Below are positions 55,498 through 63,608 of a stretch of DNA of 64,000 nucleotides, one piece after another. Numbering within the stretch: position 1 is the stretch's first letter; each line of letters starts with the position of its first letter. The position numbers were made by a program, and so were the translations under genes. The notes under the pieces are model-generated. The model did not search any database, had not been told where the DNA came from, and saw only the letters and a program-made list of their open reading frames with translations. The DNA is from Archangium gephyra (GTDB lineage: Bacteria; Myxococcota; Myxococcia; Myxococcales; Myxococcaceae): assembly GCF_001027285.1 (NCBI RefSeq), contig NZ_CP011509.1:1186501-1250500 (forward strand), given 5' to 3'.

Positions 55498-56025
55498 TCA
55501 TTTCCCCTGCAAATGGGAGGTGGACGCCCGCTGGGGCAGCGAGGGGAAGGGCTCGAAGGACTCCAGCGCGAGCTTCCCGAGATCCACGTTCGCCTCCGGC
55601 AACCGCTCGATGTCCTCGGCGAACCAGGGCGTGTCGGGGAGGGGAGGGGTGGGGACCGCCTGCGCCGCGGCCGGAGCCTGCGCGGCAGCCGGGCGGGCCG
55701 CGTCCGCCTCGAGCGGCTCCGTTTCGATATCGGACTGCGACAGCTCCACCGTGAAGGAGACCACGGGCTGCACTTCGGCGCGCCGGGGCCCGGAGATCTC
55801 CACCATGGGACGGCGGCGGGGCCGGGCTCCCCCCTCGCCGGACGGGGGCGCGGGAGTGCGGGGCGGCACCGTGGGCTCCGCCGGACGCACGCTCACCTGC
55901 AGGGCGGCACCGCATCCCGTACAGCGGATGACCTGGGTGCCCGGGCCCGCGAGGGGCACCATCGTCCCACAACGTGGGCACAGGGGGCGCGCGGCTGGAG
56001 TGGAGGAAGGAGCCTCTGCGGTCAT
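55498..56025 (-). CDS. Zinc-ribbon protein of unknown function
   Basis: 175 residues. An N-terminal zinc ribbon CPRCG-x18-IRCTGCG (four Cys) is followed by a Pro-rich, low-complexity linker and a short C-terminal acidic tail (SQSDIETEPLEAD, PWFAEDIERLPEANVDLGK). Start at 56025 (MTAEAPSS) is the likely one; ATG 56061 adds twelve residues that include two further Cys. It is 134 bases upstream of the coiled-coil gene on the same strand and probably heads or closely precedes that operon. Zinc-ribbon MJ0042-like proteins of this kind in myxobacteria are often near kinases or motility genes, but no function is known. Confidence 0.6.
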   Translation of the reverse strand: MTAEAPSSTPAARPLCPRCGTMVPLAGPGTQVIRCTGCGAALQVSVRPAEPTVPPRTPAPPSGEGGARPRRRPMVEISGPRRAEVQPVVSFTVELSQSDIETEPLEADAARPAAAQAPAAAQAVPTPPLPDTPWFAEDIERLPEANVDLGKLALESFEPFPSLPQRASTSHLQGK

Positions 56026-56280
56026 GGGCTCGTCGAGCTCCGAGCAACACGACAGGGACATCCACGCGTGCTGGACTCGGCGTTACACCATCGACGCATC
56101 ATTCCGCAAGAGAACTCGCGGGTCAACGGAGGTCTGGTGCCAGGGGCGCGACCTGAAGGGTGTGTAGGCGGGGGAGCATTCGCACCCGGGGTGAAGCCGA
56201 TAACGTTTGGACGCGCGCCCGAGGAGGTGGAGACTTCCCGTGTTCGCCCGCTTCACCCGTCCGCGGTCCGAGGGTCCCCC

Positions 56281-56961
56281 ATGTCTTACGAGTCGCTGCT
56301 GGCTCAGATCCCCATGTTCGAGCACCTCGCGCAGGAGGATCTGGCGCACCTGTCGGGGCTGCTGCAGCAGCGGCGCTACAGCAAGGGCGAGGTCATCTTC
56401 CACCAGGGGGATGTGGGCACGGCCCTCTTCATGGTGCGCCGGGGCGAGGTGGCCATCCGCCTGAGCTCCTCGGAGGGCAAGGAGGTCATCCTGGCGTTGC
56501 TGGGCCGGGGGGACGCCTTCGGAGAGCTGGCGCTGCTGGACGGGGAGCCGCGCTCGACGGACGCGGTGGCGCGCGACGAGACGCACCTGCTGAGCCTGCA
56601 CCAGGAGGACTTCCGGCGCTTCCTGAGCGAGCGCCCGCAGGTGGCCATGGGGCTGCTGGCGGTGCTCAGCCGGATGGTGCGGCGCGTCACCCAGCTGGTG
56701 CACGACTCGGCCTTCCTGGATGCGCGGGCGAGGCTGGCGCGGGTGCTGTTGGACCTGGCCCGGACGCAGGGTCAGCCGGCCTCGGAGGGCGGCATCGTCA
56801 TCCCCAAGCTGACGCAGGCGGAGCTGGCCAACCTGTGCGGGGTGACGCGCGAGAGCGCCAACAAGTGGCTGCGCTTCTACACCCGCGAGGGGCTGCTCAC
56901 GTACGAGAGCGGGCAGATCACCATCGTGGACCCCGAGCGGCTGCGCCGCGACGTGGACTGA
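56281..56961 (+). CDS. Crp/Fnr-family transcriptional regulator
   Basis: 226 residues, start at 56281. Cyclic-nucleotide-binding fold 1-120: IPMFEHLAQEDLAHLSGLL, GEVIFHQGDVGTALFMVRRG, GDAFGELALLDGEPRS (the GE motif that binds cyclic nucleotides in cAMP-type members, with R-S following). The long dimerisation helix follows. The winged HTH has recognition helix TRESANKWLR, with Arg and Glu at the positions that read TGTGA in E. coli CRP. Divergent from the zinc-ribbon gene and followed, 330 bases later, by two TGTGA-N6-TCACW sites before a histidine kinase gene. Relatives include MrpC. Confidence 0.9.
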   Translation: MSYESLLAQIPMFEHLAQEDLAHLSGLLQQRRYSKGEVIFHQGDVGTALFMVRRGEVAIRLSSSEGKEVILALLGRGDAFGELALLDGEPRSTDAVARDETHLLSLHQEDFRRFLSERPQVAMGLLAVLSRMVRRVTQLVHDSAFLDARARLARVLLDLARTQGQPASEGGIVIPKLTQAELANLCGVTRESANKWLRFYTREGLLTYESGQITIVDPERLRRDVD

Positions 56962-56990
56962 AGAACTCCAGACGGAAGAACAACGGGTGG

Positions 56991-57177
56991 GAGGAGCCCG
57001 CGCCCCCCAGCGCGGTCTCGACTCCCGGAAAACATGGGCGGAGGCCGCGCCCCCCAGCGCGGCCCCCCATCCCTCGGGACATGGACGATGCCCTCTGACG
57101 CGCTCTTCCCGAGGCGGAGCGGGGCGGAGTCCCCCCAGCGAGGTAACGGCGGCCATCCCCCCCTCAGGACATGGCGG
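56991..57177. repeat. Degenerate ~45-55 bp repeat, three copies
   Basis: Copies at 56991-57040, 57041-57084 and 57124-57177 share CGCGCCCCCCAGCGCGG or TCCCCCCAGCGAGG near the start and a CCCTCGGGACATGG-type end (GGAAAACATGGG, GGGACATGG, AGGACATGG). Spacing between copies 2 and 3 includes 39 unrelated bases. Confidence 0.7.
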
Positions 57178-57295
57178 CCTTCGGCGGCCTCGCACAGACG
57201 TCACTCCGCTCGCACCTCGGGCGCGGCGTTCGGCGAAACGGGGCATCGAGTCCCTGTTCCCGAGAGCATTCATACCGCTGGGGGGGGTCCAGGGC

Positions 57296-57311
57296 TGTGA
57301 ATCGACTCACT
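57296..57311. promoter_or_regulatory. CRP-like operator 1 (TGTGA-ATCGAC-TCACT)
   Basis: Matches TGTGA-N6-TCACA with one mismatch at the last base. It lies 206 bases upstream of the histidine kinase ATG and 8 bases before operator 2 begins. Confidence 0.55.
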
Positions 57312-57318
57312 GCGGGGG

Positions 57319-57334
57319 TGTGAAGCCGTTCACA
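57319..57334. promoter_or_regulatory. CRP-like operator 2 (TGTGA-AGCCGT-TCACA)
   Basis: A perfect TGTGA-N6-TCACA palindrome, the exact Crp consensus half-sites. Start-to-start distance to operator 1 is 23 bases, about two helical turns, so two dimers would bind on the same face. A Crp/Fnr regulator whose recognition helix fits is encoded just upstream. Confidence 0.65.
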
Positions 57335-57516
57335 GCCAACCGGGCCGATTCGTGCTGGGGGGGGGCCAGGAGGGCTGCTCGCGGTGCTTCCGGGCGCTCA
57401 TCGAGGGGGCGGCAGGGATACCCCAGGAGCGGGGAACCTTCTACTGCCCCCCGGGCCAGGACATGAACGGGCTTCAGGGAGATTCCAGTGTTAGACAGTT
57501 GGTCCTGAGTTCCGGG

Positions 57517-59157
57517 ATGAAGCCAATCGAGATGACATTGCGCAGCCGGGTGCTGCTCTTCGCGGCGGTGGCGGTGGGGTGTGTGGCGCTGGCGGGAGGC
57601 GCCCTCGTCACGCTGGCGCGCCGGGGCGAGGAGGGCCTGGGGCAGATGCTCGCCATCCAGGCGCAGATGGAGGTGTACGGCCGGGTGACGGACGACGCCT
57701 TCGGGTACCTGCACGCGCTGCTCCACGCGAGTGAGACGGGCGGGGACACCCAGGCCGTGCTCGAGGAGCAGGAGCGGCGCTTCGAGTCGGCGCTCTCCCA
57801 TCTGCGGGAGCTGGTGCGCGAAGAGCATGTGGGCGGCCCCGGGACGGAGGAGCTGGAGTACATCGAGCAGTTGCAGCGGGCGTTACACCGCTGGCTGAGG
57901 AACTCCGAGGAGCGGGTGAGACTGGCGCCGGCCGGGGCGGCGGAGGCCCTGCTGCTGCATGACGCGCTCAAGGCCTTCCGGGAGAACGTGACGCCGCACC
58001 TGGAGCGGGCGTGGGCCTCGGCGAGCGCGGACCTGGAGTTTCACAAGCGCAAGGGCCGGCGGGAGCTGAGGATTGGCCAGGGGGTGGGCGTGGCCGTGCC
58101 GGTGCTGGCCCTGGTGCTGGTGCTGTCGATGGCGTCCGTCATCTACGTGAACATGCGGCGCGCGCTGGGGACGCTGCTGGAGCACGCGCAGCGCATGGGC
58201 GAGGGGGACCTGGACAGCGAGCTGCCCGTGAAGGGCGAGCGTGACGAGTACGACTTGATGGCCCGGGCCATCAACCGCATGGCCACCCAGCTCCGGGCCG
58301 CGGCGCGGGAGCGCGAGCGCTACAACGCCCTGCTGGAGCAGACCGTGCGGCAGCGCACCGCCGAGCTGGAGCAGACCAATGCGCGGCTCACCGACAGCCT
58401 CCAGCAGCTGCAGGCCGCCCAGTCGCAGCTGCTCTTCGCGGACCGGCTCGCCACGGTGGGCCAGCTGGCGGCGGGCGTGGGCCATGAGCTGAACAACCCG
58501 CTGGCCTTCGTGCTCAGCAACCTCAACTACGCGCAGCAGGTGGTGACGGAGATGGAGGCGGCGCCCTCGCCGGTGGAGCGCCGGGAGCTGCTGGAGTCGC
58601 TCGCGGACGCGCGCGAGGGGGCCGAGCGGGTGCGCCTCATCGTCCGGGACCTGCGGATGCTGTCCCACCCGGATGACCAGGAGATGGGGCCGGTGGACCT
58701 GGTGAAGGTGGTGCGCAGCGCGGCGAAGATGGCGGCGCACGAGATTCGCGGCCGCGCGAAGCTGGTGCAGGCGGTGGAGAACGTGCCGCCGGTGCACGGC
58801 AACAGCGCGCGCCTGTGCCAGGTGTTCCTCAACCTGCTCATCAACGCGGCGCACGCGATTGCCCCGGGCGCGGTGGAGCGCAATGAGATCAACCTCTCCG
58901 CCCGGGTGGACGGCACCCACCGCGTCACCGTGGAGGTGCGCGACACGGGCAGCGGCATTCCCAAGGACAAGCTGGAGCGCATCTTCGAGCCGTTCTTCAC
59001 CACCAAGCCCGCGGGCGAGGGCAGCGGGCTGGGGCTGTCGGTGTGCAAGAGCATCATCTCCTCGCACGGCGGGGACATCTCCGTGGAGAGCGAGCCGGGC
59101 CAGGGCACCACCTTCCGCGTGAGCCTGCCGGTGTATGGAGGCGAGGCTCGCGCGTGA
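57517..59157 (+). CDS. HAMP-domain sensor histidine kinase
   Basis: 546 residues from ATG 57517 (MKPIEMTLRSRV); earlier ATG 57463 would add 18 residues before the first helix. Helix 1 (about 8-30), extracytoplasmic domain about 160 residues, helix 2 (LALVLVLSMASVIYVNM), HAMP (LEHAQRMGEGDLDSELPV), coiled coil, HisKA GHELNNPLAF (H323), N box NLLINAAHAI, G1 DTGSGIP, F box EPFFTTKP, G2 GSGLGLSV. All catalytic motifs are intact, in the class whose HELNNPL is typical of NtrB-like and ZraS-like kinases. No receiver domain. Preceded by two CRP-like operators. Confidence 0.92.
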   Translation: MKPIEMTLRSRVLLFAAVAVGCVALAGGALVTLARRGEEGLGQMLAIQAQMEVYGRVTDDAFGYLHALLHASETGGDTQAVLEEQERRFESALSHLRELVREEHVGGPGTEELEYIEQLQRALHRWLRNSEERVRLAPAGAAEALLLHDALKAFRENVTPHLERAWASASADLEFHKRKGRRELRIGQGVGVAVPVLALVLVLSMASVIYVNMRRALGTLLEHAQRMGEGDLDSELPVKGERDEYDLMARAINRMATQLRAAARERERYNALLEQTVRQRTAELEQTNARLTDSLQQLQAAQSQLLFADRLATVGQLAAGVGHELNNPLAFVLSNLNYAQQVVTEMEAAPSPVERRELLESLADAREGAERVRLIVRDLRMLSHPDDQEMGPVDLVKVVRSAAKMAAHEIRGRAKLVQAVENVPPVHGNSARLCQVFLNLLINAAHAIAPGAVERNEINLSARVDGTHRVTVEVRDTGSGIPKDKLERIFEPFFTTKPAGEGSGLGLSVCKSIISSHGGDISVESEPGQGTTFRVSLPVYGGEARA

Positions 59158-59175
59158 GGGGTGGTGCCCGGCGGC

Positions 59176-60087
59176 TCAGGCCGCCTTGCTGTGCTCGCGG
59201 GGCGTGGTGCGGGCCCGCAGGGTGCGGCGGCGGCCCTTGCGCAGCACCTCCAGGCGCACCTCGGGCTCGGGGGCGAGCGCCAGCAGACGCTGCACGTCGT
59301 CCACGCTGGTGACGGGCCGCTCGTCGATGCCCAGCAGCAGATCATCCGCCTCGAGGCCCGCGTCGTCCGCGGGGGAGCCCTCGCCCACCTTCATGACGCG
59401 CACCGCGCGCGGCTGGCCCGCTTCCTGGGCGCTCTGGGGCGGGAGGTTGATGGCGGTGGCCGCGATGCCGAGGAAGCGCCGCTCCACCTTGCCCCGCTGG
59501 ATGAGCAGGCTGGCCACCCAGGCCGCGGTGGTGGCGCTCACCGCGAAGCCGATGCCCTGCGCGTAGGGCAGCACCAGCGTGTTGAGGCCCACCACCTGCC
59601 CGCGCATGTTGAGCAGCGGCCCGCCCGAGTTGCCCGGGTTGATGGCCGCGTCCGTCTGCAGCAGGCCCTCGAGAATCACTCCATCGGGCAGTGGCAGGGT
59701 GCGGTTGATGGCGCTCACCACGCCCATCGACACCGATTGCTCCAGGCGGAAGGGGTTGCCGATGGCCATCACCAGCTGACCCACGCGCACGTCATGAGGG
59801 TCCGCCAGCGGCAGCGTGGGGAACTTCGCGCCGCCCTCGGCGCGCACCACCGCCAGGTCCGTGGGCTGGTCTCCGCCCACCAGCTCGGCGCGCACCTCGC
59901 TCCCATCGTGCAACTCGAGCGTGAGCCGGCCCCGGCTGCGCACCACGTGCCGGTTGGTGAGGACATAACCGTCCGGGGTGAGGAAGAGGCCCGTGCCATG
60001 GCCTCGCGGGTGCTGCACGGCCACCACCGCGGGCGCCGCCTTGGAGACGAGCGACTCGAGCTCGTCGGAGAATTGCTGGAGAATCAA
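59176..60087 (-). CDS. HtrA/DegP-like trypsin-type protease with PDZ domain
   Basis: 303 residues. Catalytic triad H47 (LTNRHVV), D77 (PTDLAVV), S154 (NPGNSGGPL), then a PDZ domain (about 205-290, RVMKVGEGSPADDAGLEADD). HtrA proteins degrade or refold misfolded proteins, usually in the periplasm, but this one starts MILQQFSDEL without a signal peptide or membrane helix, so it is probably cytoplasmic. It overlaps the start region of the next protease gene (stop of the latter at 60084), so the two are one operon. Confidence 0.9.
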   Translation of the reverse strand: MILQQFSDELESLVSKAAPAVVAVQHPRGHGTGLFLTPDGYVLTNRHVVRSRGRLTLELHDGSEVRAELVGGDQPTDLAVVRAEGGAKFPTLPLADPHDVRVGQLVMAIGNPFRLEQSVSMGVVSAINRTLPLPDGVILEGLLQTDAAINPGNSGGPLLNMRGQVVGLNTLVLPYAQGIGFAVSATTAAWVASLLIQRGKVERRFLGIAATAINLPPQSAQEAGQPRAVRVMKVGEGSPADDAGLEADDLLLGIDERPVTSVDDVQRLLALAPEPEVRLEVLRKGRRRTLRARTTPREHSKAA

Positions 60088-60980
60088 GACCGCCTCCCGA
60101 TGGTGAGGGACACTTCACGCACTTCACCGGCACGCAGCACCTTCGCCTGCACCTGCGTGCCCACCTTCTCGTCGCCGAGGTAGCCGAGCAGCTCCTCGAT
60201 GCTGTGCAGCGGCTGGCCTCCGAGGCTCACCAGCACGTCCCCCATCACCAGTCCCGCCTGGTCCGCGGGGCCTCCGGGCTCGACGGAGAGGAAGATGAGG
60301 CCACCTTCGGTGCCCACGCGCTCCGAGAGGGGCTTGGGCAGCCGGACGGGGTGGGCGCCCACGCCGAGGTAGCCCCGGCGGATGCCTCCGTGCTGCAGGA
60401 GGGCCTGGGTGACACGGCCCAGCGTCTCCCCGGGGATGACGACGGCGGCGGTGCGCGACAGGGCCGCCGTGAGCAGGCCGAGGAAGCGGCCCTGCACATC
60501 CACGAGCGCACCCCCGGAGAAGCCGGGCGGCAGGTCCGCGTCGGTCTCGAGATAGCGGTCGATGCGGCCTCCCGCGTAGGTGCGCCAGGTGTCGCCCAGG
60601 GCGCTGACGATGCCGAGCGTGGCGCGCGCGGTGCGCCCGGGACGGCCGAGGGCGAGCACGAGGTGGCCCACCTTGAGTCCGTCGAGCGGCGCGGGCGCGA
60701 GGGGCGTGAGGCCGGGGAGGTCCGCCTTGAGGAGGGCGACATCCGTGGAGGGGTCGCGGCCGATGAGCTCGGCGGAGACGGTGCGGCCATCGGCGAGGCC
60801 CACGGTGATGGAGCCCTCGTGCTCGATGGCGTGGTGGGTGGTGACGATGTGGCCCTCGGCGCTCCAGACGATGCCGGTGGCACCGTGACGGCGGCGGGCC
60901 TCGACGCGGACGACGCTGGGAGCGAAGCGCTCGACGAGGGAGGAGAGGGATTGGGACAGGGAGGCGAGGTCGGCGGACAT
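60084..60980 (-). CDS. Second HtrA-like protease with PDZ domain
   Basis: 298 residues from ATG 60980 (MSADLASLSQ; AAAGGA 8 bases upstream; ATG 60986 is too close to that site). Triad H50 (TTHHAI), D80 (STDVALL) and S155 (GFSGGAL); Phe replaces the usual Asn before Ser, so oxyanion geometry may differ. PDZ domain from about 205 (LIFLSVEPGGPADQAGLVMG). No signal peptide. The stop overlaps the start of the downstream protease (4 bases). Two different HtrA proteins coupled in one operon suggest a hetero-oligomer; it may be less active than its partner. Confidence 0.85.
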   Translation of the reverse strand: MSADLASLSQSLSSLVERFAPSVVRVEARRRHGATGIVWSAEGHIVTTHHAIEHEGSITVGLADGRTVSAELIGRDPSTDVALLKADLPGLTPLAPAPLDGLKVGHLVLALGRPGRTARATLGIVSALGDTWRTYAGGRIDRYLETDADLPPGFSGGALVDVQGRFLGLLTAALSRTAAVVIPGETLGRVTQALLQHGGIRRGYLGVGAHPVRLPKPLSERVGTEGGLIFLSVEPGGPADQAGLVMGDVLVSLGGQPLHSIEELLGYLGDEKVGTQVQAKVLRAGEVREVSLTIGRRS

Positions 60981-61101
60981 GAGCATTTCCTTTCGCTGTG
61001 AAAGCTAAAAGGCACGCCCGCGCGGCACATCGGCGAGAGGGACAGCTCTCGACCTACCCGAATGGCTAGTCCCCCTCCCCTTTCGGACCAGGGGTCCCCA
61101 C

Positions 61102-61139
61102 CTCCCCTCTCCCTTCGGGAGAGGGACGGGGTGAGGGTA
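61102..61139 (+). repeat. CCCTCTCCC/GGGAGAGGG palindromic repeat, copy 6
   Basis: TCCCCTCTCCCTTCGGGAG followed by AGGGACGGGGTGAGGGTAT. It is between the protease operon start and the LuxR-type gene stop, both on the minus strand. Confidence 0.8.
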
Positions 61140-61164
61140 TCAAGACCCCGGGTTCCCCCCTGTC

Positions 61165-61812
61165 TCAGAGCGTCACGAGTCCCATGCGCGCGGCCCGCAC
61201 CACGGCCTCGGTGCGCCGCTGGACACCGAGCTTGGCGAGCACCGCGTTCACATGGAACTTGGCGGTGTGCTCGCTGATGTCGAGCCGCTCGGCGATGGCC
61301 TTGTTGGACAACCCCTCGGCGAGCAGCGCGAGCACTTCCCTCTCCCGGGGCGTCAATCCCTCGGGAGCGGAGGTGGCGGCGGAAGCGCGCGGAGTGGCCC
61401 GCAGGGCGGACAGGGCCGGGTCGAACACGGAGAGCCCGCGGGCCACGGCCCGGAGCGCGGCCAGCATCGGCGCGGGAGCCACGTCCCGGAAGAGCAGTCC
61501 CCGGGCGCCCGCGGAGAGCGCACCCTCTCCCGCGGACTCATCCGGGACGAGCGCGAGCACGGGGGCACCGAGCTCGGGGGCCTCCATCCGTCCTCCCGTC
61601 TCTGCGGGGTGCAGGCCCACGTCCCACAGCACGACATCGGGAGCGTCCCCGGCGCGCGAGGCTTCCAACTCCACGAGCGTCCCCGAGGCGATGACGGCGA
61701 TGTCTCCCGCCTGCTCGGAGAGGGCACGGGAGAGCGCACCCCGGGCGAGCGGGTCCTCGGCGACCAGGGCGAGACGGACGGGTGAGGCATCGGAGTCCAG
61801 CACAGTGCCCAT
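61165..61812 (-). CDS. LuxR/NarL-type response regulator
   Basis: 215 residues, ATG at 61812. A receiver-like domain (about 10-130) keeps an Asp in DVVLWDVG but is otherwise poor: the acidic pair is EDP and the conserved Lys is not evident, so it may be phosphorylation-independent. The C-terminal HTH is canonical GerE/LuxR (LTPREREVLALLAEGLSNKA, ISEHTAKFHVNAVLAKL). No adjacent kinase. Part of a run of minus-strand genes with small gaps (61851 gene 38 bases upstream). Confidence 0.85.
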   Translation of the reverse strand: MGTVLDSDASPVRLALVAEDPLARGALSRALSEQAGDIAVIASGTLVELEASRAGDAPDVVLWDVGLHPAETGGRMEAPELGAPVLALVPDESAGEGALSAGARGLLFRDVAPAPMLAALRAVARGLSVFDPALSALRATPRASAATSAPEGLTPREREVLALLAEGLSNKAIAERLDISEHTAKFHVNAVLAKLGVQRRTEAVVRAARMGLVTL

Positions 61813-61850
61813 GCCTAACGGGCTGCCGCGCGCTTCGCCCGGCGAGCCTG

Positions 61851-62303
61851 TTACCCGGGTCTGCCGCGTTGCATCAGGCGTCGGGCATCCCACACGGCCA
61901 CGCCCAGCATCACCAGGGCGAGGAGGTCCGTCGGGTCCACGGTGTTGCTCGCCGGACGCGGGAGCACGGCGGTGAGCACCGCTTCGTACAGCCTGTCGGC
62001 CGGGGGGAACGTCTTGATGGCGCTGAAGAGGACGCCGAAGCCCAGCGCGGCCCACACCACCCGGTGCACGGCGACGCGGGCCACCGGGCTCGGCCGCACG
62101 AGCATCCACAGCTCCGCGACGAGCAGCGGCGCGAAGTAGAGGCCCGCGAAGTCGGACAGCTTCCCGGTGAGCCAGCCGGGCAGCAGCCCCGCGCCCTTGA
62201 GCACGTGGTCGTTGAGCGCCACCAGCACCATGGCGGCCACCGGTGGCACCCGCGTGAAAAGCGCGGGCCGGGTGTCCAGCGTCTCAGTGGCCGTTGCCAC
62301 CAT
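61851..62303 (-). CDS. Small multi-pass membrane protein
   Basis: 150 residues starting MVATATETLDTRP. Four or more predicted helices: VAAMVLVALNDHVLKGAGLL, GLYFAPLLVAELWMLV, VVWAALGFGVLFSAI and DLLALVMLGVAVWDARR. The start overlaps the end of the next gene upstream by 20 bases, so the two are coupled. No family recognised; located in the inner membrane. Confidence 0.65.
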   Translation of the reverse strand: MVATATETLDTRPALFTRVPPVAAMVLVALNDHVLKGAGLLPGWLTGKLSDFAGLYFAPLLVAELWMLVRPSPVARVAVHRVVWAALGFGVLFSAIKTFPPADRLYEAVLTAVLPRPASNTVDPTDLLALVMLGVAVWDARRLMQRGRPG

Positions 62304-62856
62304 CGGTGCCTCCCGGGGGACGCTCGGGCCAGCGGTGCAGACTCCGCACCTCGGCCTCGACGCGGCAGTCACACCGGAACTGCATGGCGCCCACACCGAA
62401 GCCGAGCTCCACGTCCACCGGTCCATCCGGCGCGTACAGCGTGAGGAAGCCCGTCCCGGGCGCGGGCATCAGCGACGGCTGGGCCCGCTCCTTGTCGTCG
62501 AAGAGTTGCTCCTGTGGCGCGAAGAGCACGAAGGCGACCGTGCCGAGCGCTTCCAGCTGCTCGCCCACCACGTACGAGGCGCTGGGGGAGAGCGTGGTGA
62601 GCGCTTCGGGTGGTGGCGCGGTGGGCGAGAGGATGCCCACCACCCGGCCCGAGCGAGACCAGGTCCGCACGTACGTGTGGGAGGCGAAGTGCTTCCCCGA
62701 ATCGCCCCGGATGAAGAACTCGAGCAGCTCGGCGCCTCCACCGGGCAACTGGACGGGGTGGGTGACGTAGGTGGGGGGATAGGGCCGGGCGAGCGTGGTG
62801 GCCAGCATCACCGAACACCCCACGGCGAGCAGCAGGACACGGGCAAGAGGACGCAT
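62284..62856 (-). CDS. Exported protein, tandem paralogue A
   Basis: 190 residues. Signal sequence MRPLARVLLLAVGCSVMLAT. The mature part contains GRVVGILSPTAPPPEALTTL and YVVGEQLEALGTVAFVLFAP, then a Cys-containing end (FRCDCRVEAEVRSL). It aligns along its length with the upstream gene product at 62880-63461 (VGILSP-x-PP-x-EA, LG-TV-FV). No known family. Likely a periplasmic or surface protein. Overlaps the membrane-protein gene by 20 bases. Confidence 0.7.
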   Translation of the reverse strand: MRPLARVLLLAVGCSVMLATTLARPYPPTYVTHPVQLPGGGAELLEFFIRGDSGKHFASHTYVRTWSRSGRVVGILSPTAPPPEALTTLSPSASYVVGEQLEALGTVAFVLFAPQEQLFDDKERAQPSLMPAPGTGFLTLYAPDGPVDVELGFGVGAMQFRCDCRVEAEVRSLHRWPERPPGGTDGGNGH

Positions 62857-62879
62857 GCGCGGTGACGTTACCGTGAGCC

Positions 62880-63461
62880 TCAGCCGCCGTCGCGGCCGCC
62901 CGTGCCCGCATCCGGCGGGGGGGGCTCGTAGTGATGGACGATGCTGGGGTACGTCTCCGCCACCTTGCACTGGCACTGCTCCTCCATCTGCGGGACGGCC
63001 AGGTTCATCGACACCCCCACGTTCAGGTCCGGGGAGAAGACGGTGAGGAAGAGGTTCTCATGCTCGGGAAGCGGCAGCGGGTCCGGCTCCAGGATGCTGG
63101 GATTCGAGGAAGAGGGGAGCTGCTGCACGAAGACCACCGTGCCGAGACCCTCGAGCTGCTGACCCACCGTGAAGGAAGCCTTCGGGTCGAGCTGGGGGTA
63201 GGCCTCGGCTGGCGGCTTCTCCGGCGAGAGGATGCCCACGAGCCGGGCCCCGGGAGCGACGCCATCACCCGCCGAGGAATCGACGTGGAGGAGCGGCTTC
63301 ACCTGCCGCTTCCCGTCGGTACTCTTCACCTGGAAATCGACGGTCTGGGCTCCTCTGGCGTGGACGAACAGGGAGATGGTGAAGGGAATGGGGGCTGGGG
63401 ACGTGGCCACCATGACGGCGAAGCCGGTGGCGAGCAGCAGGGCTCGAAGCGCCAGACGCAT
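62880..63461 (-). CDS. Exported protein, tandem paralogue B
   Basis: 193 residues. Signal sequence MRLALRALLLATGFAVMVATS. The mature part shares LVGILSPEKPPAEAYPQL and VGQQLEGLGTVVFVQQLP with paralogue A and ends with Cys-rich EEQCQCKVAETY and a Pro/Gly tail. It lies 23 bases upstream of paralogue A on the same strand. ATG at 63461 is the start; the frame is open further but without signal-like residues. Function unknown. Confidence 0.7.
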   Translation of the reverse strand: MRLALRALLLATGFAVMVATSPAPIPFTISLFVHARGAQTVDFQVKSTDGKRQVKPLLHVDSSAGDGVAPGARLVGILSPEKPPAEAYPQLDPKASFTVGQQLEGLGTVVFVQQLPSSSNPSILEPDPLPLPEHENLFLTVFSPDLNVGVSMNLAVPQMEEQCQCKVAETYPSIVHHYEPPPPDAGTGGRDGG

Positions 63462-63608
63462 GCGGATAGCTCCTGGGTGGAAGGGCGGGGGCAGGCCAAG
63501 GCAAGCCGGATGCCAGGGACAACCCCCGGGAATCGTTGGCGAGCACCCGAGGCCCACTCTCCACTTCCCGGTGGAGGTAGGGCAGCGCTGTCAGGCTCGG
63601 TGGGGAGA

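Larger units (their letters stand above)
56962..57516. other. 555-bp intergenic region with repeats and CRP-like sites
   Basis: No gene is supported. It contains a degenerate triple repeat (56991-57177) and two CRP-type operators (57296-57311, 57319-57334). The length is unusual for this dense window and suggests regulatory content for the histidine kinase gene downstream. Confidence 0.6.

Noticed and set aside
57490-57516. ACAGTTGGTCCTGAGTTCC as a fourth dyad copy
   Set aside because: Only the core bases match; there are no pairing arms, so it is not a palindrome.
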